DNA of 64,000 bases, taken from the NCBI GenBank assembly GCA_963665455.1, contig OY762279.1, forward strand, positions 4,030,001 through 4,094,000. The letters are read 5' to 3'. The position numbers and the translations under genes were made by a program. The DNA comes from VXNE01 sp963665455 (GTDB taxonomy: Bacteria; Pseudomonadota; Gammaproteobacteria; Pseudomonadales; Azotimanducaceae). The notes under the pieces were generated by a model, which had not been told where the DNA came from, made no database searches, and saw only the letters and a program-made list of their open reading frames with translations. Below are positions 17,528 through 26,659 of the stretch, piece by piece (position 1 is the first letter of the stretch; each line of letters opens with the position of its first letter).

Positions 17528-18205
17528 TCAGCTTCGATACTCCCGGACGCCGTAGTGGCTCACGCCCTCGCCACGGTATGCGTGGATCGTGCCGCCGGCC
17601 TCCCGGTAGCGCTGACAGAACGCGTAGTCCTCGCTGAGCATCTGGGTGTCGGTGGCGATGTTGTTGAAGAAGCTCCGGAACGTCATCTTGCCCCCGGGCA
17701 CGTTGTAGTCGAACGGACGCGCGAGGCCGGCGGCCTCGATGGTCTCGAAGACGCTGCGGTGCATGAAGAGGAACCCGCCCCCGATGTAGTCCACCTCGAC
17801 GAACGCGTGATCGATGTCGGTGGCGGGCCCGATCAACGGCGCCGTCGCGTGGCAGGCCTCGCGCACGGACATGCCCTGTCGCACGTAGTCGGCGAACCGA
17901 TCCAGATCCAGACCGCGCGGGGGCGCATACACCCCCATCATCGGGTAGCCAGCACCGAGCATCCGCTCGACGACCATGGGCGCGATGCCGATGTCGTCGT
18001 CCTGCATGATGAGGATGTCGGCGGAGGAGTTCATGAAGTTGTAGGTCAGGATGTTGCGCGCCACCGGCGCCTCCGCGAACGTCTGCCAAGCGAGACTGCT
18101 GCGAATGCCGGACGCCCGCAGCACGTCCATGGTGGTGATGACCGACGTCATGGTCTCGATGCGAACATCCCCCCGGACCGAGGGCATGGCGATCACGGCT
18201 TCCAT
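17528..18205 (-). CDS. GT-A fold glycosyltransferase
   Basis: The 225-residue protein has features of a nucleotide-sugar glycosyltransferase of the GT-A type: ILIMQDDDIGIAP (~64-76), where the acidic cluster would bind the metal and sugar nucleotide, DYIGGGFLFMHRSVFE (~140-155), and LSEDYAFCQRYREAG near the C-terminus, where the Glu-Asp pair is the usual catalytic-base region. There is no membrane segment, so it is cytoplasmic. It is short compared with most GT2 enzymes. AGAGGAAG lies eleven bases before the ATG at 18205; a second ATG six codons in is an alternative. It lies between VgrG3 and another glycosyltransferase in the same direction, with a 120-bp gap upstream. A role in modifying the Ser/Gly-rich spike linkers or cell-surface sugars is possible but unproven. 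Confidence 0.72.
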   Translation of the reverse strand: MEAVIAMPSVRGDVRIETMTSVITTMDVLRASGIRSSLAWQTFAEAPVARNILTYNFMNSSADILIMQDDDIGIAPMVVERMLGAGYPMMGVYAPPRGLDLDRFADYVRQGMSVREACHATAPLIGPATDIDHAFVEVDYIGGGFLFMHRSVFETIEAAGLARPFDYNVPGGKMTFRSFFNNIATDTQMLSEDYAFCQRYREAGGTIHAYRGEGVSHYGVREYRS

Positions 18206-18325
18206 CGTTGTGGCTTCCTCTTGTGAGAGCGTGCTGTGCGTGGTTGCGGAACGTGCGGAAGAACGGTCGCCATTCTATGGACCCCGGGCGCGGCGCAGAA
18301 TCCTCCGGCGGTCCCGCGACGGCGG

Positions 18326-19090
18326 CTAAAGCCCCGAGCGGATGGGCAGATAACGCTCCACCGCGGGTCCGAAGACCTCCTTCGCCCAGCGGGGGGGCAT
18401 CCGGTACTGCGGAAAGACCCGCGAGCAGTTGCTGGCATGGATCATGTGCAGCACCAAGCCGTCGTCATCCTGCCGATGCACGATCCGCAGCCCCGCGTTG
18501 CGCATGCGCACGGTCAGCTCGTAGTCCTCGGCGAAGTTCAGGTCCGGGAAGCGCACGTGCTCGAAGACCTTCTTCAGGAACACGTAGCTAAAGCCATAGC
18601 CGTAGAGGTTGCAGTCCGCCACCTCCAGACCCACGCGAAGCTCGGCGCCACCGCCGGGGGTGAGCGCGTAGCACTGCGGCTCGGCGACCGCGGTGTCCCA
18701 ATAGCCGAAGAAATCCGCCTGCGGCGCTTGCGTGCCGCCCATGTAGACGTACCACCCGGCGAGCTTCGCCATGTGCGCGTCGCCCATGGTGGCGAGCATG
18801 TTTTGCAGGTAGTTGGGAGCGTAGTAATCGTCGTCGTCGAACTGGGCGATCACGTCCCCCTTCGCGGCCTCCACGAGCAGGTTGCGCTTGCGGCCGAGGC
18901 TCATGCCGCCGGCGGCGTGGAAGTACCGCACCCGCGCGTCCCCGACGGACCGAAAATACGTCGACGGCTGCATGCTGTCGTCGAGCACGATCAACTCCTT
19001 GTCGGGATAGGTCTGCTCGCAGAAGCACTCGTAGAGCGGCCGAAAGAAGTGCTGGCGGTTCTTGGTCGGGACCACCACGCTGATCTTCAT
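18326..19090 (-). CDS. Family 2 glycosyltransferase
   Basis: The start at 19090 (MKISVVVPTKNR) has GAGG in front and gives 254 residues; the frame upstream to 19267 has no family resemblance. The N-terminus is a classical GT2 opening, IVLDDS follows at about residue 35, GRKRNLLVEAAKGDVIAQFD at ~65-85 leads into the DDDD metal-binding cluster, and NFAEDYELTVRMRNAGLRI near residue 200 is the acceptor-side acidic motif. The enzyme transfers a sugar from a nucleotide donor; donor and acceptor cannot be read from the sequence. No transmembrane segments are seen. It precedes the other glycosyltransferase and the VgrG3 gene on the same strand. Confidence 0.82.
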   Translation of the reverse strand: MKISVVVPTKNRQHFFRPLYECFCEQTYPDKELIVLDDSMQPSTYFRSVGDARVRYFHAAGGMSLGRKRNLLVEAAKGDVIAQFDDDDYYAPNYLQNMLATMGDAHMAKLAGWYVYMGGTQAPQADFFGYWDTAVAEPQCYALTPGGGAELRVGLEVADCNLYGYGFSYVFLKKVFEHVRFPDLNFAEDYELTVRMRNAGLRIVHRQDDDGLVLHMIHASNCSRVFPQYRMPPRWAKEVFGPAVERYLPIRSGL

Positions 19091-19647
19091 GGCGACCTCA
19101 CCGGGGCGGTGCGGCCGGGGACGGGGCGCAATCGGCACCGGACCACCGTCATGATTGGCGCGGCATCGGCGATGCGTTCGGCCCACCGAAACGCTGCCCC
19201 GCCAGACGACCCTTGACGGCCAATCCAGCGTCCGGCAACGATGTCGCGGCAACCCTGCACGGGGCACTATTGTAGCTGGCTCCCGCTAGAACACCTACCG
19301 CACGCCGTCGCGGCGGAGCGGCGTGAAGGCGCCGCCGCCCGCGCCAAACCAGCGGCCGCGTCGTTCCCCGACCGCCGTGCCGGAACCTTCTCCCGCCCGC
19401 TGCAACGCTTTGGTTGTTGCTTCTCATCGCCATCAGATTGGCCGCGCGACACTGCGAGCGCAAGCGCGAAAAACCGTATCGAACGGTACTTGTTCGTATC
19501 GAACGTTGTCAGCGGAAGTGGTGGAACTGCGCATCTTTGCGCGTGGGGCCGACCACCGGCGCCGCCTTCAAGGGTGCCCGGGGCACGCCCGCCGCCGGTG
19601 CTCGGGAGACCCGAATCCCGCACCACCACCGCGTCGATCCGCACACT
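19091..19647. promoter_or_regulatory. Gene-free stretch with motif C
   Basis: This 557-bp stretch has no gene I can support. It contains, at 19471-19510, CCGTATCGAAC followed 20 bp later by CGTATCGAACG (half-sites at 19476 and 19496), the near-copy of the VgrG3 upstream block. On the minus strand it lies about 370-390 bp before the glycosyltransferase start. It may drive the glycosyltransferase pair or be a leftover of a duplicated spike locus. Confidence 0.45.
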
Positions 19648-21468
19648 TCACCGGTATGCCGCCGCCTGGATCTCGTAGAGCTCGGCATACTGGCCGCCGG
19701 CCGCCATCAGGTCTTCGTGGGTGCCGACCTCCACGATGCGCGCCCCGTCCATGACGACGATCAGGTCCGCCATGCGCACGGTGCTGAAGCGGTGCGAGAC
19801 GAGCAGCGTGATGCGGCCATTCGACGCGTCCTCCCCGGTGCCGCCCCGGGCCGCGCTCGCGTAGCGTTCGAACAGAGCGTGCTCGGTTTCGGCGTCGAGG
19901 GCCGCCGTCGGTTCGTCGAGGACCAGCAACAGCGGTTCGTCGCGCATGAAGCCCCGCGCCAGGGACAGCTTCTGCCACTGCCCGAAGCTCACCTCGACGC
20001 CCTCGGGCCACGTCGGTCCCGACTGCGTCTCGAACCCCTCCATCAGGCCCGCGACGACATCCTCCGCGCCGGCCCGCTCCACGGCGGCCTCGACGGCCCG
20101 TTCCTCGTCCATGCGCCAGGCGTCGCCGACGCCGACCGTCCGGCGGGCTCGGAACTCGAAGCGGAAGAAGTCCTGAAAGGCCCCCGCGAGCCGGTCCCGC
20201 CACGCCGGGGCGGGCACTTGGGCGAGGTCCAACCCGTCCACCAGGACGCGGCCGGCCGTTGGCTCATACATCTTGCAGAGCAACTTGACGAGGGTGGTCT
20301 TGCCGGCGCCGTTCTCGCCGACCAGGGCGACCACGCCGCCGGCGGGCAAGCCTAGGTCGATGTCCTTCAGCACCAGGTTCGAAGTGCCCGGATAGGCGAA
20401 CGAGACATCCTCGAGGACGATGCCCTCCTCGATGCGAGTGGGCGCCGGCCGCGTCGCGTGTTCCGTCTTCGCCGCCGCGTAGTCCTCAAGCCACGCCATG
20501 CGCCTCGAACCGTCCATCCAGATGCCGCGCAGGAAGCCGATCTCGCCGACGGTGGCACCGATGTAGGCGGAGAGGCGCGAGCCGGCGGCGAGCACGAGGA
20601 GGACTTCGCCGGGGGTCGACTCGATGCCGAAGGCGACGAACACGACCGCGCCGACGAAGCCCGCGCCGAACACCGCCCATCCGGCCGTATGCCACGCCGC
20701 ACTCGTCCAGCGTGCCGAGGCGACGCGGCCGTACCAACCCTCCCAGGCCCTCCGCCGCTCCGCGATCAACCGCGCGCCAATGCCCGAGACGCGCACCTCC
20801 TTGCCCGGCGGCGCCGTGGTGGCGGTGTCGAAGAGATGCCGCGCCAGCCGCAGGGACTGCGCCCCGGCCTCTTCGGCCGCCCGCTCCACCGCCGGACGCC
20901 AGGTCGATGTCAGCACGGTGGGCAGCGCGAACACCGCGAGCAGCGCCAACGCGGGGTGAATCGACACGAGCAGGATGATGGTCACGCCCAGCCGCAGCAC
21001 CCAGCCGCAGGTCGTGAAGAGCGACATGTACATGTGGTCGAGCACGAACACCTGGTCGCGCAGGACGGAGAGGCGGTCCAGGTAGTCCGGGCGCTCGTGG
21101 TGTTCGACGGTGGCCACGCTTGCCTGCAACTCGGCCACATGGGATTCCAGCGCGATGGTCACCCGATCCCGAAAGCGGCGCTGGGTGCGGTCGCTGACGA
21201 CGCGCAACACCCAGGTCAAGGCCGCGGAGACCGCGAGTCCTCCCGCCGCCACGGCCACCAGCGTCGGCGCGTCGCCCAGCAGTCCGTCCGCGAGGAACTT
21301 CAGCCACAGCGCCATCAGCGCGTCCGGCAGCGCCGCGAGAAGCGAGAGGAGGAAGGCCACGGCGAGTAGCGTCGGCTCCGCCGCATAACCGCGCTTGAGC
21401 GCCCGCCACATCGACGGGAGCGCCGCCGGCAGGGCGTCCAGCGCGGCGTTCGGCTCACTCGAGGACAT
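19648..21468 (-). CDS. ABC exporter half-transporter, partner B
   Basis: The 606-residue protein is a fused membrane/ATPase half-transporter: about six hydrophobic helices in residues 1-330, then an ATPase domain with Walker A GENGAGKTT (~389-397), Walker B LLLVLDEPTAALD (~520) and the switch His in LLVSHRFSTVR. The signature motif is unusual, VSFGQWQ where LSGGQ is expected. Its start overlaps the end of the upstream partner by 14 bp, so the two are coupled and very likely form a heterodimer in the inner membrane. Such exporters move peptides, lipids or drugs outward; no substrate can be assigned. The last residues are at 19648, after which 557 bp have no gene. Confidence 0.85.
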   Translation of the reverse strand: MSSSEPNAALDALPAALPSMWRALKRGYAAEPTLLAVAFLLSLLAALPDALMALWLKFLADGLLGDAPTLVAVAAGGLAVSAALTWVLRVVSDRTQRRFRDRVTIALESHVAELQASVATVEHHERPDYLDRLSVLRDQVFVLDHMYMSLFTTCGWVLRLGVTIILLVSIHPALALLAVFALPTVLTSTWRPAVERAAEEAGAQSLRLARHLFDTATTAPPGKEVRVSGIGARLIAERRRAWEGWYGRVASARWTSAAWHTAGWAVFGAGFVGAVVFVAFGIESTPGEVLLVLAAGSRLSAYIGATVGEIGFLRGIWMDGSRRMAWLEDYAAAKTEHATRPAPTRIEEGIVLEDVSFAYPGTSNLVLKDIDLGLPAGGVVALVGENGAGKTTLVKLLCKMYEPTAGRVLVDGLDLAQVPAPAWRDRLAGAFQDFFRFEFRARRTVGVGDAWRMDEERAVEAAVERAGAEDVVAGLMEGFETQSGPTWPEGVEVSFGQWQKLSLARGFMRDEPLLLVLDEPTAALDAETEHALFERYASAARGGTGEDASNGRITLLVSHRFSTVRMADLIVVMDGARIVEVGTHEDLMAAGGQYAELYEIQAAAYR

Positions 21469-23248
21469 CGAGCCCCTCCGCGTCGTCCTCGCCGAACCGC
21501 TGCGCCTGCAAATCGAACATCGTGCGGTACCGCCCCTCGACCGCCATCAACTCGTCGTGTGTCCCGAGTTCGACCACCCGCCCGTGTTCGAGCACGCAGA
21601 TGCGGTCGGCATGCCGCACCGTGGAGAAGCGGTGCGAGATCAGGATGGTGGTGACGTCCCGGGTCGCCTCGAGGATGCGATCGAAGATCTCCGCTTCGCC
21701 CCGCACGTCGAGCTGCGCCGTGGGCTCATCGAGCAGGACCACGCCGGCGCCTTCGCGCACCGCGGCCAACGGCCGGGCGAGGGCCACGCGTTGCCACTGC
21801 CCGCCGGAGAGGTCCGTCCCGCCGTCGTAACCCCGTGCCAGGACGGTGTCGGGGTCCGCGAGCCCCGCCGCGCCCGCTTCGTGCAGCGCCGCCCGCACCG
21901 TCTCGTCGGATCCGCCCCCCGGTGCCACGTTGTCCCGCAGCGGTAGCTCGAAGCGCACGAAGTCCTGGAACACGGCGGTCACGCGCTCCCGCCATGATTC
22001 GACCTTGAGCTCCCGCAGATCGACGCCGTCCACCTCGATCACGCCCTCCTGTTGCTCGTACAGGCGGCACAGCAGCTTAGCGAAGGTGGTCTTGCCCGCC
22101 CCGTTCTGGCCCACGATGGCGAGGGACGATCCCGCCGGGATGGTGAGGTCGAAGCCGTCGAGGACGACCTGGCCCGTGGAGGGATAGGCGAACTTGATGT
22201 TGCGGAAGCGGATATCCCGCGCGGGCATGCCGTCGGCCACCGCCGCGCCCGGCGTCAACGCGCCCGCCCTTGCCATCGCGGCACCGAGCCGCAGGACCGC
22301 CGCTGCCGGGGCCGACGCCCCGTCGAGAGCCCAAGAGAGCCCGCCGAAGGCGATCATGCTCGTGGCGAACGCCGCGGCGGCGAAGGTCACCATCGCGTCG
22401 AGCGCGAGCGCACCCGCGTTCGCGTCCGCCGCCATGGACCAGAACACGATCACGTTCGCCCCCAGCACCACCACGAGGCTGGTCGCCACGGGCCGTTCCC
22501 GCAGCTTCGTCGCCTCCCAGCGCAGGTCGTGGAGTTGCTTGCGGTGCCGCCGGAATCGATCGACGATCCAGCCCGCCAGGCCGAAGAGGCGCAGTTCCTT
22601 GGCCGAGGGTGCATCGACGGCAAGCCGAAACGCATAGTCCGCATGGCGTTGGGCCTCCCGCACGACATCCGTGTTGCGGTCGCGCCAGACCCCGCTCTCG
22701 CGCAACAGCCAATGCGTCAGGAGCCACGCGCCGCCGAGCAGGAGCGGCGCCCACCAGGCGTAGGCCGCGAGCACCGCCGCCGACGTGAGCCCCGCCAGGA
22801 GTTCCACCAGCCCCGCAGCGATGAAGTCCATGGAGATCGACAGGGGCGGCCCGCTGATGCCGAGGTCGAAATCCCGCGCCATCGTGAGGTCCTTCGCGAG
22901 TTCAGGGTCCTCCAGGTGCCCCATGCCGGGCGGTGCCACGCAGGCCACGGTGAGCCGGTCGTAGAGCCACGCCGCGGTGGCGCTGCCCAGGTTGGCGCTG
23001 ACGGCTTGATGCAGCGGCGACAGCACCTGCAACAGTACGAACACCGTCCCCATCAACCCGAGGGGGCCAATCAGGCTCTCGCCGGCCTCGACGGCGCCCA
23101 CCAGCACCCCCATGGCGATGGCGAAGAGCGCCGGCAACGTGCCCCGCACCACCAGCAGCGTCCACCATAGCGCCGCGAGCACCGGATGGGCGCGGGGCAG
23201 CACTGTCAGGAACTTCCATTCCTGACGGGAGGTCAGGCGCGCGAGCAT
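21455..23248 (-). CDS. ABC exporter half-transporter, partner A
   Basis: The 597-residue protein has the same layout as its downstream partner: an N-terminal membrane domain (hydrophobic helices in residues ~20-310) and a C-terminal ATPase with Walker A GQNGAGKTT (~385), a canonical LSGGQWQRVALAR signature, Walker B VVLLDEPTAQLD and the His switch in ILISHRFSTVR. The ATG at 23248 follows 96 bp after the Rieske gene on the same strand. All catalytic motifs are intact, in contrast to the altered signature of the partner, which suggests asymmetric ATP sites as in other heterodimeric exporters. Substrate unknown. Confidence 0.87.
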   Translation of the reverse strand: MLARLTSRQEWKFLTVLPRAHPVLAALWWTLLVVRGTLPALFAIAMGVLVGAVEAGESLIGPLGLMGTVFVLLQVLSPLHQAVSANLGSATAAWLYDRLTVACVAPPGMGHLEDPELAKDLTMARDFDLGISGPPLSISMDFIAAGLVELLAGLTSAAVLAAYAWWAPLLLGGAWLLTHWLLRESGVWRDRNTDVVREAQRHADYAFRLAVDAPSAKELRLFGLAGWIVDRFRRHRKQLHDLRWEATKLRERPVATSLVVVLGANVIVFWSMAADANAGALALDAMVTFAAAAFATSMIAFGGLSWALDGASAPAAAVLRLGAAMARAGALTPGAAVADGMPARDIRFRNIKFAYPSTGQVVLDGFDLTIPAGSSLAIVGQNGAGKTTFAKLLCRLYEQQEGVIEVDGVDLRELKVESWRERVTAVFQDFVRFELPLRDNVAPGGGSDETVRAALHEAGAAGLADPDTVLARGYDGGTDLSGGQWQRVALARPLAAVREGAGVVLLDEPTAQLDVRGEAEIFDRILEATRDVTTILISHRFSTVRHADRICVLEHGRVVELGTHDELMAVEGRYRTMFDLQAQRFGEDDAEGLDVLE

Positions 23249-23344
23249 GGGGGAACCGTGGCGTATCGGCCGGGCGAGGTCAAGGTCCGCCGGCCACGTC
23301 CCCGGAGGCCCGCGTCAGCGGCGCGATCAGGCCTTCGGCGCCCG

Positions 23345-24541
23345 TCAGGGCGATGGCTTCGGTGGCGCCGGGGCTTCCGCCCCACCTCCAACGAAGTCCA
23401 GGACACTCTGCTGGAAGTGGGTAATGGGTGACTCCGCGCCGGGTCCGTCGGCGAGCGGCCCCACCGCGAACTTGGGCGAGTGCAGGTTGCGCTGGATCTT
23501 CTCGCAGATCCACATGTCCTCGAGCTGGAAGTTGCCGGATTCGAGGGGATGCTTGTCGAGATCGTCGAGGCGGACGATGGAAGCCTCCCTGGAGAAGTCG
23601 AGCATGCCCCGCCACGTACTCTTGGCCGCCCAATTCAGGGTTCGCATCAACGTGGTCTCCACATCGACAGGCTCCAGTATCGAGACGGAGAGGCCCCAGG
23701 CATTCGGTGCGAGGATCGTGAGCGGAAACAGCATGACCACACCCGGATAGGTCGGCGATTCGTGTCCGGGAAGGCGCTTGGCACCCATCCCGTCCACGAG
23801 TTGTTCGGTCAGCACGCTGCTCGCCTGCGGCGGGCCGTCCCGCTCCGTCGAGTACCACACGGCGTGGCGGCCGACGCGGCGCCACACGTTCCGGTCCGGG
23901 TAGAGGGGGCCGAGGGTGCGGTCGTGCAGATACCCCAGGTGGTAGCCGTCCACGGCATTCTCGTAGAAGACCTTCCAGTTGCAGCGCATCTCGTAGGTCG
24001 TCTCGCCCGTGAACGACAGCGTGCCGTTGCCCAGGTCGTGGGGCCAGGCGTGGTCGTCGAGGTTCGCGATCCACTCCTCGAAGGACTCGGGCGGCACCGG
24101 GTGGGGATTCACGTAGACCATCCCGAGGTGTACGCCGACCGACGCGGCGTGCAGCGAAAGGTCCTCCCTGGGGACGGAACCGAAGCACGGCTCCTCGTTC
24201 GGGACCGCGCGCAAAGCTCCGGAGAGACCATACGTCCATCGGTGATAGGGGCAGCGGATCACCTTGCCCACGTTGCCCTTCCCCTCGACGACCTCGCAGC
24301 CCCGGTGACGGCAAACGTTGTGGAACGCCCGGAGCGCCCCGGCCGCGTCCCGCAGGACGAACAACTGGTGGTCCAGGACCCGTGCGGTGAGGAAGTCCCC
24401 CGGCTCGGCGAGGTCCGCCTCCAGCCCCGCCCACACCCAGCAGTGGTCGAACAACGTCCGGCGCTCGTGTTCCAGCCAGGCAGCATCCAAGTAGGAATCC
24501 CGCGGCAGGAGTTGCCGGGGCGCATCAAACTCCCGTGTCAT
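23345..24541 (-). CDS. Rieske non-haem iron oxygenase, alpha subunit
   Basis: The start at 24541 has GGGAGGAA in front and overlaps the TetR stop (ATGA); the open frame to 24913 is longer but unlikely. The 398-residue product has the Rieske [2Fe-2S] ligands C77-R-H79 and C97-P-Y-H100 with the expected 17-residue spacing, then the catalytic-domain motif ENAVDGYHLGYLHD (D198, H201, H206), which holds the mononuclear iron. It belongs to the ring-hydroxylating oxygenase alpha-subunit family that also oxidises choline, carnitine and aromatic acids. No reductase or beta subunit is adjacent, so electrons must come from elsewhere. Together with the transporter and regulator upstream it probably forms a catabolic unit for one imported compound. 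Confidence 0.9.
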   Translation of the reverse strand: MTREFDAPRQLLPRDSYLDAAWLEHERRTLFDHCWVWAGLEADLAEPGDFLTARVLDHQLFVLRDAAGALRAFHNVCRHRGCEVVEGKGNVGKVIRCPYHRWTYGLSGALRAVPNEEPCFGSVPREDLSLHAASVGVHLGMVYVNPHPVPPESFEEWIANLDDHAWPHDLGNGTLSFTGETTYEMRCNWKVFYENAVDGYHLGYLHDRTLGPLYPDRNVWRRVGRHAVWYSTERDGPPQASSVLTEQLVDGMGAKRLPGHESPTYPGVVMLFPLTILAPNAWGLSVSILEPVDVETTLMRTLNWAAKSTWRGMLDFSREASIVRLDDLDKHPLESGNFQLEDMWICEKIQRNLHSPKFAVGPLADGPGAESPITHFQQSVLDFVGGGAEAPAPPKPSP

Positions 24542-25104
24542 CTCTTTCCTCCCAATCCTTCCAGCAACGTGCGAACACACAGCGAGGCCGCGTCGGCGGC
24601 GGCGACGCGCCCCCGTGCCACCTGGTTCCAGGCGGTCCACACCAATTGATCGATCTGTCCCACGACCCAGGCCGACGGCACGTCCGGGGCGATGTCCCCC
24701 TCGGCCTTGAGGTCCGAAACCAACGCCACGGCCCAGTCGAGCTGCGCACGGTAGCCGGCGGCCACGTCCTCGTCCGCCACGGGCTCCCGCTGTAGGAAGC
24801 TGTAGCGGTCGCCAAGCGGAACCACAGCGTCGAACATGGCCCGCAGCCGCGCCCGGGCGCTTGCGTCCGGTGCAAGCGCCTGCCCAACGGCCTCGTGCAT
24901 CTCCTCGAGGCAAATGCGCGCCACCGCCGTCACCAGGGCTTCGCGCCCGTGGAAGTGACGATGCAGCGTGGCGCGCCCGACCCCCGCCCGGAGCGCGACT
25001 TCGCTCAACGAAGCGCCGGGATTAACCGCCCACAGCCGGATCGCCGCATCGACGATCGCGCGCCGCGCCGTGGGGCGCAGTCCCGGCTGGCGCTCAGGCC
25101 CCAT
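24538..25104 (-). CDS. TetR-family transcriptional regulator
   Basis: Starting at 25104 (MGPERQPG, GGTGG upstream) the product has 188 residues. The N-terminal helix-turn-helix lies at ~12-58 (AIVDAAIRLWA ... LSEVALRAGVGRATLHRHF), the typical TetR pattern of a Thr/His-Phe ending recognition helix. The remainder is the helical ligand-binding and dimer domain. It overlaps the end of the transporter gene by 11 bp and the start of the Rieske gene by 3 bp. The overlapping palindromes in the operon leader (26542-26569) are its likely operator, so it probably represses the operon it is part of until the substrate arrives. Confidence 0.9.
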   Translation of the reverse strand: MGPERQPGLRPTARRAIVDAAIRLWAVNPGASLSEVALRAGVGRATLHRHFHGREALVTAVARICLEEMHEAVGQALAPDASARARLRAMFDAVVPLGDRYSFLQREPVADEDVAAGYRAQLDWAVALVSDLKAEGDIAPDVPSAWVVGQIDQLVWTAWNQVARGRVAAADAASLCVRTLLEGLGGKR

Positions 25105-26524
25105 CCGCCACCTGCCTCCGCTTCGGGTCGCCAAGGGCCGCGAGGTGGTCCAAGTGGTCTCCCCGGCTCAGGCGATAGAACCGGAGCGCCACGATGGAGG
25201 CCGCGTACAGACCCGCAAGTAGCGGTGCGTACCACCATCCCAAGCGCTCGACGACGCCTCCTTCGAGGGTGGCGACCTCTCCCCCCGTCGGGAAATCGAT
25301 CACGCTCAACACCAGTCCCCCCGTCCAGACGCCCATGCCGCCGGCGACCTTCCCCACGAAGGAGAGCGTCGCCATGACGAGGCCTTCCTCCCGCCGGCCC
25401 ACCGCCGCGGCGCGGGCGTCCACGACGTCGGCCACCATCGAGGCGCTGAGCGCGCCCGTCATCACGGCCAGGACGACCTGTAGGACCCCGAACACGACCA
25501 GCAATGGAAAGCGCAGCGGGTGATCCGTCGGCGGGAACGCGCCGATCAGCTCCAGGAAAACCGGACCGCAGACGACGGCGATCGCGAGCACCGACAGCTG
25601 GATGAGGCGCGTCTTCTTATCCCTGTCCCGGCTGAGCCGGGGGAGGAGCGCGAGGGCCACCGGCGGGGCCACGAGCTGCGCCGCCAGGATCGTGCGGATT
25701 TCCTCGCTGCCGAGCCCCCAGAACCAAGGCTGCATGTACGCCCATAGCGCGCTCGACGTCCCGCCCGCGACGGCCCCCAACACGGTGCTGGCCAACAGCA
25801 CGATGAGGTTGCGGTCGTGCATCGTGCCCACGATCTCCCGGAGGGCGCGCCCCCGTGACGGCGGTCGCCGTGGAGGCGCGGCGAGGGCCGGAATGTGCCG
25901 ATGGGTCAAGACCGCAGCGCCGGCGAGGCAGATGCAGACGGCCACGGCGGCGACCGCGCCCGCGTCCACGTAGCCCGAGCGCCGCAGCACCCCCGTGCCG
26001 TCGGGATACTCCGGGGTGTCCGCGAGCCACCACGCATACATCGCCACCGAGATGAGCGTCCCGAAGAACCAGGCGGCGGATACCGAGTAGTTCATCAGCC
26101 GGGTGCGCTCGTCGTAGTCCGGCGCCAGTTCCGGCAGCAGGGCGTTGAACGGGACGGAGTGCATCGTCAGCGACAGCCGCAGGCCGATCGTGAACGCCAG
26201 CAGCCAGGCGAACAGGCCGGCCTCGGACAGTTCCGGCGGCACCCATAGGCAGTAGTAGCAGACCGCCACCGGGAGGATGGAGGTGTAGAGGAACGGGTGG
26301 CGCCGGCCGAGGCGCGTGCGGATGCGGTCCGACCAACGCCCGACGAGGGGATCGGAAACCGCGTCGAAGACCAACGCCAACAGGAGGGCGAAGCCGGCGA
26401 GGGCGGGGTCCAGCCCCACGACCTGACTGTAGTAAATCAGCAGGAAGTAGGAGATCCCGTTGCTGATGAGGCCGCCGGCCGTGCCCGATGCACCGAAGGC
26501 CATGCCTTTGGAAGGGAAGCGCAT
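25094..26524 (-). CDS. GPH-family (MelB-like) cation symporter
   Basis: The ATG at 26524 (MRFPSKGMAFGASG) has GGAGAG six bases upstream and is preferred over starts at 26560 or 26569, which would lie inside the palindromes. The 476-residue protein has about twelve hydrophobic helices and the family motif DAVSDPLVGRWSDR followed by TRLGRRHPF (~residues 50-80), which marks the glycoside-pentoside-hexuronide symporters of the MFS. It would import a small compound with Na+ or H+ across the inner membrane. It is the first gene of the transporter/TetR/Rieske operon, so its cargo is probably the oxygenase substrate rather than necessarily a sugar. Confidence 0.88.
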   Translation of the reverse strand: MRFPSKGMAFGASGTAGGLISNGISYFLLIYYSQVVGLDPALAGFALLLALVFDAVSDPLVGRWSDRIRTRLGRRHPFLYTSILPVAVCYYCLWVPPELSEAGLFAWLLAFTIGLRLSLTMHSVPFNALLPELAPDYDERTRLMNYSVSAAWFFGTLISVAMYAWWLADTPEYPDGTGVLRRSGYVDAGAVAAVAVCICLAGAAVLTHRHIPALAAPPRRPPSRGRALREIVGTMHDRNLIVLLASTVLGAVAGGTSSALWAYMQPWFWGLGSEEIRTILAAQLVAPPVALALLPRLSRDRDKKTRLIQLSVLAIAVVCGPVFLELIGAFPPTDHPLRFPLLVVFGVLQVVLAVMTGALSASMVADVVDARAAAVGRREEGLVMATLSFVGKVAGGMGVWTGGLVLSVIDFPTGGEVATLEGGVVERLGWWYAPLLAGLYAASIVALRFYRLSRGDHLDHLAALGDPKRRQVADGA

Positions 26525-26541
26525 CCAGAGCTCTCCCGGAA

Positions 26542-26569
26542 TGAGACTATTTTGTCTCATGCAAGACAA
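26542..26569. promoter_or_regulatory. Two overlapping palindromes, likely TetR operator
   Basis: TGAGAC (26542-26547) pairs with GTCTCA (26554-26559) and TTGTCT (26552-26557) pairs with AGACAA (26564-26569), both perfect with six-base loops. They share the GTCT core, so two dimers could bind overlapping faces. They lie 18-45 bp upstream of the transporter start on the minus strand, in an AT-richer leader. The operon encodes a TetR regulator. Confidence 0.7.
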
Positions 26570-26659
26570 ACAATGTCAACAAACCCTCTCGCGCTGACCG
26601 GCGGCGAGAGGCGTGGTGATACGATCAGGCACGATCGCGATCAGCAAGGGGGACACAAC

